DNA from: Datnioides undecimradiatus
Taxonomy: Eukaryota; Chordata; Actinopteri; Lobotiformes; Datnioididae
DNA: 64,000 nucleotides
NCBI GenBank assembly: GCA_008933995.1
Contig: WARS01000063.1
Span: 722,001-786,000, forward strand
Direction: 5' to 3'
Part shown: piece by piece, positions 35,816 to 47,269 of the stretch
Layout: every line of letters begins with the position of its first letter
How positions within the stretch are numbered: position 1 is the stretch's first letter
Notes under the pieces: model-generated
The model's database searches: none
Told to the model about the DNA's origin: nothing
The model's input: the letters and a program-made list of their open reading frames with translations, nothing else
Translations under genes and position numbers: made by a program

Positions 35816-38224
35816 CTCCCAGAAAAGGGGCAATCAATAATAAATAATAAATGTCAACAACTGTAATGAACATCACCGCACAGTCTGCACAGTCGAGGAC
35901 TTTCCGTTTTCGCTCTCGTACGGAGCAAAACTGCACATCTGAGAAAGTTGTTTTTCTCCAGATAGCATGGAAATGTTGATTTTCACATTGAAAAGTTTAT
36001 CTTGCGATTATGCCGTTTAGGGTTTAAGCTGCTTTTAAGGACTTTAAAAGTACCGACACTCAAAATAAAATATAGTGCAGCACCGTATGATTAAACCGTA
36101 CAGGACCACAGTTCCTAGCTCGCTGATTTCTGGTCAGTTTAATGATTAATTATGACAACATTTGCCCTCCAACCACTCAAAGAGCTTTAAACTGTGGATT
36201 TTGTTAGCTAGCTACGTCCATTATTAGCTAGCACACGTCATATTCACCACATCCCTTTGGGATTTTGCAAACTACACTATAAAAGTCTGCAGCCATGTTT
36301 GTGTTAAGGCCTTAGAAAACATGGATACCGGACTTTTTTGTGCTCAGAGAAAACGTTTCTGCCTCAGTACTTTTTCATGAGCTTCTGCGTGACGGAAATG
36401 TCCGAGTCACATGAGCGTGAGGCACAACGGCCGTCCTGTAATGAATTTATGAGACGCTCAGTGGCTGAAATGTGACCGTGATACAGAGTTTGACGTTCCT
36501 GACAGGCTGTTGGACTCGCTCAGACCATTACGGAAACATCATTGTTGATGCTGATCGGGGCCAAGTAACTGCTTAAATTGAAAAGTCTTTGAAGTCAAAC
36601 CTGCATCTCCTGTTTTTGTGTTTTTAAATTAACACAAGACCTCTGAGAGAAGTTAAACCGATGTAGGACGGAGCCCATTTCTCCGCTCTGCTCCCTGGAA
36701 GTGTTTATTATTTCATTGTCTTGCTGTGTACTCTGCCGGTGAAATGAACAAGCCATGACTCTGTCAAACACAAACAGGAACATGTAAACTTCGGCTTAGT
36801 CACTCCGTCCACGACGCCTGATTTCATTTTGAGCGCGTGAACACACACAAACACGCGCACACTCGACTGAGCAACGCTGTGGTCATTTGAACCACAGCTA
36901 AACATCCTGGTACCAGACCTAAGGTTTGCCTTGTTACCATGGCAGCGCAGTTGTTACTCTGTCATGTCTATTATGGGATGGGAGCGGGGTAAATCCGGGG
37001 TTAAACCACACGTTCCCCGGTGTTCATGCATGCGGGTGTTTGACTTTAGTGACCAACCGCCGCCACTGTTACTTCTGTTTATGTGCGTGTGCAGTCATTC
37101 ATTGTTGCATATCTTACGTGCTTTTCCACACATGCATGTGTGACATGCTGCAGATTACAGGTCTGCTACGGGCTGGCTGTAAGGCGCGGTGACTCGTCAC
37201 TGTATAAACACTAAGTAAACAAAGACATCTGACTTTTGGCTGCCCTTCTTCACAATCATATTACAGTGTAATAGTGTCATTCATCCTGCTTCGGTCGAAG
37301 GAGGCGGCTCAATGCATTAAGGGCTCCCGTACCACCAAACATGAGGTCAGCCATAACCTGTGCAACCCTCAGTCTCACCTGCTGTATCAGGTACGTATGT
37401 AAAAGTGTTAGCGTGATGAATACAGCAGTTTTAAGAACAGACATTAAGAAAAAGCAATGATATAAGTCTCATCATCCATAGTCAGGTCTTTTGCTGTGTT
37501 TCATAAATGTCGTCTCAGGAGAACGTTACTGTAAGGTTAGGCACAGTCTCTGTGACTCATGCTTTGTCACTCAACTTTGCTGCAAATGTAAACAACCCAC
37601 TTTCTCAATTTGAGAGCATCTACCATGTTTCCAGCCACGGTGGCCAACAGTAGCACACTGAGGCCGTGTTCGCAATATCTAAACTCCTTGATGGGAACTG
37701 AGAAAAAAAAGAAAATCTGCAGTCTCTAGTGACCTCTGATTGGCCTGAAGGAGATCTCCAGACGTGACAGCTAAAGAGGCACTAACAGAGACAGAGGAAG
37801 CAGGGAAAGGTCAACTGAGTCTGCAGTGGCTGTTTGGAGTACGTGTTTGAGCTTAAGTGTACATCTCTATGTGTTTGTGTGTAGCACTGAAATGTTTAAA
37901 GAGGAGGGAGACTGTTCCTCCTTCCTTTCCAGTGACATCAGTGCAGAGGAAGAGGCTGCTATAACAGTCCCGTGGCGTCTTTAAACTCCTATTATGTGCA
38001 TGTGCTGGAATCCTCACAGGTCAGCCAAAGGCTAGAGGAGCACTTGTCCTTGTATCTTCTCCTCTGTCTCATTCTTTCTTTTCAGGTATTTCCACCTCTC
38101 GTTTTTCTTTTTTCAGAAAAAAAGGAGACATAAACAGAGCGAGGAGAGGACACTGATGAAAGTACGAGAAGGAGGCCAACAGCGAGGAAGACCGGCAGGA
38201 AATGAGAGAGGGAGAAGTACACAA
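35816..38224. other. Noncoding stretch, nothing recognised
   Basis: Unique-looking DNA with scattered gttagctagc words near 36200 and (CA)-like words near 36840. No gene or element identified. Confidence 0.4.
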
Positions 38225-38259
38225 CTCGGCGATACAGACGGCACACTTGTGCCAAGTAT

Positions 38260-38350
38260 GTGATTGGTTGGGCCCGATAATGGGGTCCTATACGTTCCAG
38301 TAATTGATTGGCTGTCTGATCTCGTTCCAGTTGCTGATTGGTTGTGATGG
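38260..38350 (-). promoter_or_regulatory. Triple ATTGG (inverted CCAAT) repeat
   Basis: gtgattggttgg (38260), attgattggctg (38303) and gctgattggttg (38332) give three CCAAT boxes on the minus strand spaced about 43 and 30 bp. The last two lie in a duplicated word, gttccagt(aat/tgc)tgattgg. NF-Y binds CCAAT boxes in vertebrate promoters, often as spaced multiples. No TATA box or transcript evidence is visible, so promoter function is inference. Confidence 0.25.
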
Positions 38351-38768
38351 TGTCGCAGTCCAACAGGAGTGTCATCCAGCGGGCAGGGAGAACACTGCAA
38401 ACCAGGAGGTGACCAGGGCGCCGCAACGTTTCAGGTCAAAGCATCGTGTCCTGTCCCACTGTTTACAGATGGTTTTGTTTTCTTAAAGCAATTATTTCTT
38501 AACAATAAAGATGAGTGCATGAAGTTTGGGGCGCACGCAGAGCACAATGACTGAACTAAAGCCAAACTGATTGGCAGTGAAAGTCAGTCGGCCATTAAAA
38601 CTTCTTAATGTCGTGTTCTTGAAACCAGCGTTCGTCCAGAGTTACATGCGTCTCTTCAGGGCAACTTTTGTGATTAGATGTGGCAGATCCACATAGTGTC
38701 CACACTTAGAAACAGACGCCTGTGATTAGATAAATTTTCTGTGCAACATCATAAACAATTCTTAGTAA

Positions 38769-38792
38769 AACAACAACAACAACAACAACAAA
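38769..38792. repeat. (CAA)7 microsatellite
   Basis: Uninterrupted CAA trinucleotides. Confidence 0.96.
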
Positions 38793-38799
38793 AGAATGT

Positions 38800-39410
38800 G
38801 CCATCATCTGTTTCTCCTTTCCCTTTAAACCATGGGCCGATTTAACATCCAACACAGGCCCAAAACAGCCACAACACCATTCACACACCGGACCATACAT
38901 ACAGAGTGAGCTAACAACGCGTCGCAGCAACAACGAGCTGATTCAGGGAGCAATGAACTGAAGGTTTTGCAGAGAATTAGCATGCGCTGATGCCGGGAAA
39001 TAGGACCGAGGAGCACATTTATGGGTAGGGTGATGGTGTCTCACGCCTTTTGGTGTTTCTTTAGCGTTAACACAACAAGATACTGATGATACATTCTCAA
39101 AGTAACCTGAATGGTAGTCAAGGTCCTGTTAGACGCAGCTCTGTCGGGATCATATGACCCAAACAGCGGCAAAAGTTGGATTTTGAGAATGATGAATATG
39201 AATTCTTTGTCTGAACCTGCAGACCTGTAACCACATATTCTAACCAGGTGAGGACCTGTGTGTGTTAAAACTGAAGCCAGCGCAGAAATGTGCATGTTTT
39301 AGAGCCAGTTTATGACGATTGTGTAGTAAATTCAGGAATAATTAAGAGCTGAAGGACGGGTGAACGCTGAGGACCAGCCTCAGCTCCACCTCTTTGCCCA
39401 GGCTTGGATT
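38800..39410. other. Noncoding stretch, nothing recognised
   Basis: Unique-looking DNA. Confidence 0.4.
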
Positions 39411-39520
39411 AGCTAAGATGGCGACCTTAGGTGCCCCCCACAAACGCCACTCTTCTTAAAGACTAACGGGTGACGTCATGGTTGCTGCATCCATTATTTT
39501 TTTATACAATCTACGGTTGT
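39411..39520 (+). repeat. Fragment of the 'AAGATGGCGACC...GGGTGACGTCA' dispersed repeat
   Basis: ctaagatggcgacctta, then acgggtgacgtcatggttgc, tgcatccattattttttta and tacaatctacggttg follow the order of a percomorph repeat I recall (AAGATGGCGACGGCC ... GGGTGACGTCAC ... CTACGTCCATTATTTTTTTA ... TACAGTCTATGG). It carries a perfect cAMP-response element, TGACGTCA, at 39471-39478. A larger copy lies in reverse at 51.2 kb. Confidence 0.6.
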
Positions 39521-40428
39521 TACATTTGTTGCACCTGCCAGTTTAAAAACAGATCAGATCAGATCACGGATCAGTTCTCCAGAGCCCACATTGCTGTGCA
39601 GGTGCTTGGTTGCGATGTGGAGTGATTTCAGCTTCTCTGATGTCACACTCTGGTGTTTGACGGGGTCGTTTATGTTTTGTTGTTGACACAATTCCCGGGA
39701 CTTTCCACTGGAAACGGCTCCCTGGATGTGGGTGCTGGGATTCCCTGGAAGACACAGGTGCTGGTGAAGGAGCTTGCCAAGATGGTCTCACTGCATGTGG
39801 GCAGCGCAGTGTGCAAACTTGTATTTTAGCTATTTCACAGTAATTTGCAGACTTATCACTATTTCAAAGCTGTGGTGGGTTGTTTGGTACTATAAAATCA
39901 ACTGTAGTGAGGCCTGAACAACAACTACTCCATGTGGGATATCCAGTCTGGGCATAATTGCTTTTCTTTTAAATCTATTAACAGGAATACTATAATTTCA
40001 GGCACATATTTCAGTGGCTGTTCATTTTATGTGTTTGTGACACAGTGGAGACACAGAAGAAAACAACACTACGGCCTGATATTAAATTATAAAATGAAAA
40101 TGAAATGAAAATTAGAGCAGCCACTCGACGTTGATAACATCCAGTCTAATCATTGCCAGACCATTCAGAGACATGCTGTAATGGCAGAACTCAGACCGTG
40201 TAGCATATTCTCTACTATCAGTCCTTCAGAGCTGCAGCCAAACTGGCAAATACGTTCGTCCTGGCGAACAGAAGCGAAGAGAATCCCAGAAATGTTGTTT
40301 TGAGGGGAGCAGCTTGGGATAAATGGTAAGTAGCTAAGCCCTGGTTAGGACTGGTTTGGCCCTGCGGTGGAAACCATGCTGCTGGGGAGCATCCAGAAGA
40401 CACAGTAGGACGCTGGCTTAAGTTGAGA
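39521..40428. other. Noncoding stretch, nothing recognised
   Basis: Includes (AGATC)3 at 39551-39566. No gene seen. Confidence 0.4.
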
Positions 40429-42250
40429 TGAAACTATTGGCAGGGCAGAAGACGGCTATAAAACACAGATATGAAGATGTCTCCATGTCTCTGATGATTC
40501 GTCCATCTGAGACGGGGGCCAAGCCAGGGTTAGAGTGACATTCGCAATAGAAAAGCAAATGTATCATGTGCTTAGCGTGATCCGTCACCTTTGGGGTTTC
40601 ACTGTGGTTTGGGTTATTATTTTTGTTATTGACAAATATAAATTTAACATACTAATATTTTGGTACCTTTGAAAGTTTAAACCATTGGCTCCAGTTGAAA
40701 GGGAAATATTGGCAGGCTAATAGACAGCAATGAAAAACCTCTCTAATGATTTGTCCATCTGCCTAAAGAGGACATTCAAGGGTCAGTGCGTGCCTGCTCA
40801 GCTCTGTTGTATTTTATTGTACTGGGCCTCCTTCTACTATATATATGACAGGCAGACATGACCTATGGAGGCACCAGCTGAGTTATTAGAGGCTCTGTTT
40901 AAAGGCAGCACTTCTTTATTCTAGATCATTCTGTTAGAAAAGGCCTAAATTAATAAACTATTCTCTTACAATCTGGGATAACACACCATTGAGACAGCTA
41001 ATTGACATTTTACCTCGCTCATTCTGGATTGACTGATGGGTTTGTTTTGAAAGTTCATCTTCATCAACAGTATGTCAAAGGAAAAGAGCTTGAGTTTAAA
41101 GTTGTTATCAGTTTGACTGGTTGCCAACTTCGGTGCTTTGGCTTTGGATTGATAGATCTGTCAGTAACAGCAAGAGGTAATCAAAACCCAGTGTTCTGTC
41201 ACCTGTTGGGCATCTCATATACACACAGCGGGCTCCCAACCAACTCTAACTAAGGTGACGTGGTGTAAAAGATTAAAGGTAGGAAGGAAGGTGGATGGAT
41301 GGGTCAGACAAATACAAGGAGACGGCTGTTCCTGCTTGAAACCAAACTTTGATGATTGTTTGAGCTTACGCAACGTACTTTAACCCAAACCATGTTTACT
41401 GAAACTTAACCAAGCTGTTTAGAGGCCAGGAGTCCAAGTAGTGCGTAATATTGGTGCATGAACCAAACCAAACTGTGTTCATATCACAACATCAACCACA
41501 TGTTAGAAAGGCTCTCCACTGAAAACGCTGATATCTGGCACAACATGCTGAAATCTCTCAGTATCATTAGTCATCTACCTTCAAACGCGCCTGATAAGAT
41601 TGTTGTTGGACGAATGCCCTTTTGGCCAAAACATGACCATTTATGCCATTTGTGGTTTCACCTATAAGCCTGATTTATCTCCGGTGTGGACAAAGATAAT
41701 AACAGGATAGCCACAGGAGAAGCACAAGAGCAGCTCCCGGGCCAACTATGGACGCCGAGCAATGCGATCAAAATCCAGTCTGCAGAGCGGGATGCCAAGT
41801 GTAACCATAGCTCTTAATTATCCCTTTAGTTTGGAGGTCAGAAACTGACCAGATCCCATTTGTCAAGATACACCATTAGTCAAAGGTTAGCTCAAGTTAG
41901 GCTGCAGCAAGCTGAAATAACAGTTAGATACAGGCAGACAGAGGTTACGAGCAGTGCAAATGACTACAAACGGGATGAACGCGCACACACACTTAAAATA
42001 ACTCCCATATGAGTTAAACCAAAAGCTTAACACATGCTAGGATTCATTAGGGCTGAAGTAACAGCCAACACTCGGAACAAACAGCGTGAAGTTGGACAAT
42101 GTTTAGATGGAGCTGAAGTTTGGCAGGCTGAGAGACAGCTATTAGATAGAAAATGAAGACGTTTCTGCTTGTTTCTCTTCTCTGAGACTTGGATTCCGCA
42201 GCTGACTCAGGAGGACAGCCAAAGGTTACCAGATGCTACTGTGATGCTAG
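40429..42250 (+). repeat. Decayed dispersed units sharing 'ttggcagg...agac' block
   Basis: Related blocks at 40432 (attggcagggcagaagacgg ... atgaagatgtctcc), 40709 (attggcaggctaatagacag ... ctaatgatttgtccatctg) and 42123 (tttggcaggctgagagacag ... atgaagacgtttctgc). The third runs directly into the 50-bp word shared with 21.57 kb. The phrase tgat(t)cgtccatctg / tgatttgtccatctg links the first two. Family unidentified. Confidence 0.55.
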
Positions 42251-42990
42251 CTGATTAGCTGATGCTAAGTTGGAGGGACTCAGCGGGGAGCCACTCCAAG
42301 TGTGGCATGACTGGGTAACTTCTCAGTGTTTTCATGTGTGTTTTCTGCTTTGCATCTCCGTCCTTGAAAGGGATGAACATGGTCCAACGTGCTCAGCAAG
42401 TTCCTCTGACTCTGCTTCCAGCCTGGCCTGGTAACAGATGCCTCAGTTCAATGGAAATGCCAAGTTACAAAGAGAAGAGCTTGCTGTTTTCTAGTGTTTA
42501 ATCTAAGATAAAACCACCCTTGGCACAATCACAGAGATTCAATGGCAGAGGTGGATGAAGACTGTTTGAGATCATCTTTCATGTCTCTTTCATTCACCAT
42601 GCCCACCTCAGAGTGCACAGCTTCCAACCTTGTGTGAAACTGCTTGTTTCATGGCCTCCTCGGACCAAACAAAGAGACTTGAAGAGCTAGCTGGTTAATT
42701 CACATGCTCGTACACAACGTATACCTTCAGACCAGGTTTTGTAGTCTCTGCCCTTTAGAAAACATCGCCACCGCTTTAGTACCTCAACTGTTTTCTGGTC
42801 AGAACTAGTGCGGCCGAGTGTGTTTGTCTTGACGGGAAACACTGGCGCCGATACTCTCTCTGAATTGACAAGAGTGGACCATAAACTGCAACAGGATTTT
42901 GGATTAACCAGATGACTTCAAGATGTTGTGAACTGCTGCCATCTTCTCATCTAAGTCTTGGTGAGGAAGCAAACAGTTATTAAGCAAAAT
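42251..42990. other. Noncoding stretch, nothing recognised
   Basis: Mixed composition, no element boundary recognised. Confidence 0.4.
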
Positions 42991-42994
42991 ATCA

Positions 42995-43500
42995 AAGTCT
43001 TCCTTTGATAGAGTTGAAATTGTATTGAAATTTGGTCCAGATATCCGCGGAGCTCAGAGGAGTATTCCTAATGAATTCGGAGAGCTCCCGACTTTTTCTC
43101 TGGTTCCACCAACAGGTCAAAGCCTTTGCTTTTTTGATGAAATCTCAACATTTGCAGGAGGTATTGGCACAGAATTTGGTACAGAGTGTCATGGCTCCCG
43201 CAGGGTGACTCCTAATGATCTCAGTGGTCCTTTGACTTTTCCTAAAGCGCCACCAAGAGGTTAACTTGGATGGATTGTCGTGAAATCTGGTACACACCTT
43301 CATCTCCAGCTCAGGGTGACTTATAATCACCTTGATGATCTCTAAAATTTCCATCTAGCACCATTATCTCTTAGAAATATCAATATTTACAATCAAATAC
43401 ATGCAAAACTAAACTAACTCAGCTGAGTTTTTAGCTTAGTGTTGCATGACAAAAGCTAGCGCTTTGCTAGTTAGCACCATGGTTAGTGTGTTATGGTAAC
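42995..43500 (+). repeat. Palindromic-family dispersed repeat, internal tandem part
   Basis: Three diverged sub-units of about 110 bp. Each carries a word like (ggat)tgtcgtgaaatctggtaca / ggcacagaatttggtacaga, then a tcctaatga word, then cctttgacttttcctaaagc and gcgccaccaagaggt. It continues into atacatgcaaaactaa, cagctgag and agcttagtgttgc, leading toward the AGC-palindrome tail. This is the order seen in the percomorph repeat and in the copy at 16.1 kb. A chance frame at 43025-43264 follows the sub-units. Confidence 0.7.
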
Positions 43501-44337
43501 CACTAGCTTGTATATAAGCTAGCAGCTCGTCAATATAGAGTTTCTAAATATGTATTTACACAAAATATCTGCAGTGGGACACTAGAAATAGTGTTTTTTC
43601 CATATTATTTGATTTGATTGCAAGTGCACCACTGCAAATGCTGCTTAGCGCCAAGTATAAGAAGTGTAAGTACAAGTGGTGCATTGTCTATCAGCAAGAC
43701 TTTAATATATACAATTCAAACTGGTGTCTCTCCCCTCCTGGAGGAACCCAACTGTGGAAGACTGCTTCAAAGTCATCATAGGCAGCCAACACTATTGGAC
43801 ACTTATTTTTAGGCTAGCAATGCCAGGTTTCTATCTGAATGAATGGGGAAAGAATCAGACCTTCACTTCCAGCGCTCAAATGATGCAAAAACTGTTAATA
43901 ATGAGTCAAATCTGATTAAAACTGCTGAAAAGGTTTGTTGTCTTTGCTCTAAAATAACACGTTTTTACCGCTCACAGGTTAATCTTCTGCTACACAAGGT
44001 CGTGCTAGCATCAGTGCAACAAAGCAGCTGGTTTATAGCATCTCCTTTAGCTTTTGCTTTTTTTAGCTTGTTTACACACTTGTGTAAACACTACATCTAC
44101 CTCAGCGCACTGCCCTATAATTTCTTTGATTTTCTCTCCTCCGGTCACAATCGTCAACATGTGCATTTGCATGTTTTTCTCACAAACACATGCAGTGATG
44201 CAGTGAGCTCCCTGGACCGTTGCTATGGTTACCTGCACATACATGATCTGGATGAAATTGACTGGCGATACCGTGCGTGTGACGTGTTTATAATGTTTAT
44301 ACAGTTTGTTTCCTTAGGCATGGCATTACTGTAGTAT

Positions 44338-44338
<1 letters not shown>
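43501..44338. other. Noncoding stretch with a long chance frame
   Basis: A 163-codon plus-strand frame (43843-44334) has no recognised domain; its composition is mixed with one hydrophobic patch near its middle. No splice or promoter context supports it. I leave it unassigned. Confidence 0.3.

Positions 44339-44340
<2 letters not shown>

Positions 44341-44370
<30 letters not shown>
44341..44370. repeat. (CA)15 microsatellite
   Basis: Uninterrupted array. Confidence 0.98.
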
Positions 44371-44371
<1 letters not shown>

Positions 44372-44478
44372 CAAATAAAATGCAATTTGTTACAGTATTG
44401 TACACAACCTCTGTGATTCATCTCTCACACACTTTAACTTTCCGTTACTCTGTCTTCCTTTTTCCACATCCTTCTCTT

Positions 44479-44481
<3 letters not shown>

Positions 44482-44513
<32 letters not shown>
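44482..44513. repeat. (CA)16 microsatellite
   Basis: Uninterrupted array. Confidence 0.98.
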
Positions 44514-44515
<2 letters not shown>

Positions 44516-44586
44516 CATCTTAACCTTTCCAACATTTACACACATTCAAAATCACACACGTTTCATTGTCCTCTGCTAACCATCTT

Positions 44587-44627
44587 TCCAAAGCACACAC
44601 CTGCACGCTGCAGGTGTGTGCTTTGGA
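44587..44627. repeat. Perfect hairpin, 19-bp arms, 3-base loop
   Basis: Left arm tccaaagcacacacctgca (44587-44605), loop cgc, right arm tgcaggtgtgtgctttgga (44609-44627). Every position pairs. The sequence could extrude as a cruciform or fold as RNA. Confidence 0.95.
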
Positions 44628-44680
44628 CTTGACCTTTAGGACTCAAATGGGTTTGTGAATGTAGAAACACATAAAAGGAA

Positions 44681-44718
44681 ACACATACACACACACACAC
44701 ACACATACACACACACAC
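44681..44718. repeat. Interrupted (CA)n array
   Basis: CA repeats with two CATA interruptions. Confidence 0.95.
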
Positions 44719-44754
44719 TCACATGCTTAGGCTGGCTGGGGCAGAGGTAAACCA

Positions 44755-45105
44755 GTGACTTTTGGCCAACATCTGTATCACCGAGTTCAAGGAAAACACA
44801 CACAGACATACACACTCATACCGGCCAATCCCATGACAGCATAAGTACATACACACCCATGGAGGAACGCTGACAAACAACATGATTATAATGATGATGA
44901 GGTCTTTGTTCGTGAACTCTGCAGGACCTGTGGCTGGCTACTGTTACCGTAACACACACAGATAAAAAGGATCTCAGTCACACTTCAGCACGCAAAAACC
45001 TGCACGGCACACACACTCACGCACGTGGCTGGCGGCCTCCGTTTCACTGAGGTGACTTTTGCCCAACATCTGTATCACTGGGCTCAGGGAAAACAAACAC
45101 ACGCA
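44755..45105 (+). repeat. Direct repeat, copies 296 bp apart
   Basis: gtgacttttggccaacatct, gtatcaccgagttcaaggaa at 44756 and gtgacttttgcccaacatct, gtatcactgggctcagggaa at 45052. About 40 bp with six differences, each followed by aaca(ca)n and preceded by a ggctggc word. An old duplication within the CA-rich zone. Confidence 0.8.
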
Positions 45106-45206
45106 GAGTTTATGTTCGGCGCGGGCCAAGGATGCTGCATGCTTTTGGTCAGCGCTGCTATTCAGCTGGCTATTCATAGACGACCACAAATTTATCACTC
45201 AGCAGC

Positions 45207-45229
45207 GTGTGTGTGTGTGTGTGTGTGTG
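45207..45229. repeat. (GT)11 microsatellite
   Basis: Uninterrupted array. Confidence 0.97.
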
Positions 45230-45329
45230 CGTCTACAGTACGTGTGCATCAGCAAGAAACAGACGATGTGTGTTGAAGTAAGCATTATTTTACCGATTGA
45301 GGAGAGAACAGGAATAGAGAGATGAGGAT

Positions 45330-45331
<2 letters not shown>

Positions 45332-45368
<37 letters not shown>
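45332..45368. repeat. (GT)18 microsatellite
   Basis: Uninterrupted array. Confidence 0.98.
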
Positions 45369-45369
<1 letters not shown>

Positions 45370-46498
45370 ACCCTGTAGTCTTGTGTGTTCTCCAAGTCTG
45401 TAATCATGATGTCAACCCAACCATCTGAACTTTAACAAATGTCCCACACTGACAAACAGATCAGAGACGCGCATTCCTACGGGACCTTGAACGCATCACA
45501 GTGACTATATGTTACACCGGGAAAAGTGGCCGCCGCACACGAACACGCTCATACCTGTGGTTTTGGGATCTCCTCTGGCTGCGCTACAACTGGTGAACTT
45601 CCACTGACCTGCAGCTTTGGCTCGGCAACCGAAATGTTTTACTAGAATAGTCAATTACTTTTACTCAAGTAAGGAGGTAACTGTCAGAAAAGCACAAAAG
45701 TCCTTTTGGCTTTCACCGTTAGTAAAGTCAGTTTCTGAGATTTTCCCCATAAATGAACCAAAAACTTCTTTTTCTGACTTGTTTCTTTCTACAGTTTCTA
45801 CACAGAAATGTCTGATTCTGACTCAGAGTTACTGTGAAATCCCTCTGCCAAACAAAAACGCTTTCACAGGATGAGATATTGACATTTTTAGCTGATATTT
45901 AACCAGAAAATTGGTTGTTATGGCATATTTTTCTAAAGTTCAGCCTCAAAATTTCTATGGTTAAGTCTGACGGGCCAATTATTAATTTGTATTTGATCTT
46001 GTTTGTATTGATTTTGAGACAGCTGCTTAATTATGTTGCATGGCTTTCAAAAGGAACCGCAACTATTCGAAATCTGATGCCCCATTGGCAGGATGACATC
46101 ACTGGTTAATACTACGAACAACTTCATACAAAGATATTACACGTTCAGACGGAGTAAGACCTCAGCAAGTCCATGAATCTTACCATTAATATGCTCGGTT
46201 AAGGTTTGGAAAGGATCATGTCTGAGGTTTAAATAAGGACTTGGTCAACGTAAAGGAACAGTTGAGAACATGAGCTAAAGAAACCAGCTCAACTATCCGT
46301 GAGACGTGGAATGAAAACACAGTTCCAGCTTGTCGGTTGAGGTCACATGAGTCACATGTTGCTGAGACAACTGATGCCGTCGTCTTCTGAAGAAAAACCT
46401 ACTTTCACGGCAGAGTGTGTCAGTTGTTATTTGGCATCAACGGCCTGATACTGTCACCCCCTGCATAATCTATACAAACAGATACCAGCTGAATCTGT
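45369..46498. other. Noncoding stretch, nothing recognised
   Basis: acttttactcaagta at 45657 may be a worn scrap of the AAGTA-rich element. Otherwise nothing. Confidence 0.4.
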
Positions 46499-46850
46499 GG
46501 GCGGTTTGGTTTGACAGAGGAAAGGTCCTGGTTTCAATTTGCAGTTTATTGGTAGTCCGAAGGGTTGTTTGGGGTTAGCACTTAGAAGGTCTTGGGTTTG
46601 AGTTTGCATGTTCTCTCCACGTGCTTCCTCCCACCACCCAAAAACATGCATGACAGGTGAACTGGGAACTCTAAATTGGCCGTAGGTGTTAATGTGAGTG
46701 TGCACGAGTCTGTCTGTTTCTATGTGGCAGTAACAGACTGGCGACCTGTCCTGGATGTACCCTGCCAGCTGCCCCATGACTGCCGGGATAGGCTCCAGGA
46801 CCCCCGTGACCCCCAAAAGGGATTAAGGGGTTACAGAAAATGGATGATTC
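46499..46850 (+). mobile_element. SINE-like retroelement with tRNA-like head words
   Basis: gggcggtttgg at the start, gttagcacttagaaggtct then tgggtttgag (A-box- and B-box-like words), gtttgcatgttctctccacg, cttcctcccacca, aaaaacatgcatgacagg, actctaaattggccgtagg, gactggcgacctgtcc, gggataggctccagga and a tail acagaaaatggatgat. This order matches a very common teleost repeat with a pol III-type head. The head looks partly doubled: aaggtcctggtttcaat occurs 75 bp before aaggtcttgggtttgag. Diverged and presumably inactive. Confidence 0.75.
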
Positions 46851-47269
46851 TGAAATGCAATCTAGGATCTTGTCAGTCTACGACAATGATTTAGCTTTTT
46901 ATTTGCTTTATCTGTTTTCATGTACATATCTGTCAGTGGAGATGACCGTGACCGGCTAACAGAGGATGAAGTCTAGGCCGGGGTATCTGCTGGATGCACC
47001 GGAAGCCTTGAAAACCAAGCTAACCAACAGAACCAATCGACACAAGGAAGCTGTTTATCACAAGAAACCATCATTGTTCGTCTAAAAATCACTGACTGCC
47101 ACTAAGCAAATCCCTTGTTTCAAGTCCCTGACTGCATTAATGAATCACACTGACAACTGTTATTAATTTATTTCCCAATGAAAAGAAAAATGGTTATTTG
47201 AGGTTTTATTTCTTTCTAACTAACAAACCCCCCCAGTGTTCCTGATTTCATGGTGTTTTTTTCCACTGT
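46851..47269. other. Noncoding spacer
   Basis: Nothing recognised; C7 run near 47227. Confidence 0.4.

Noticed and set aside
43843-44334. 163-codon plus-strand frame
   Set aside because: No domain or regulatory context; kept only as an unassigned stretch.
44587-44627. microRNA precursor
   Set aside because: A 19-bp perfect stem with a 3-base loop is too short and too tight for a usual precursor.
46454-46816. 120-codon minus-strand frame
   Set aside because: Lies inside the SINE-like repeat and is antisense to it.
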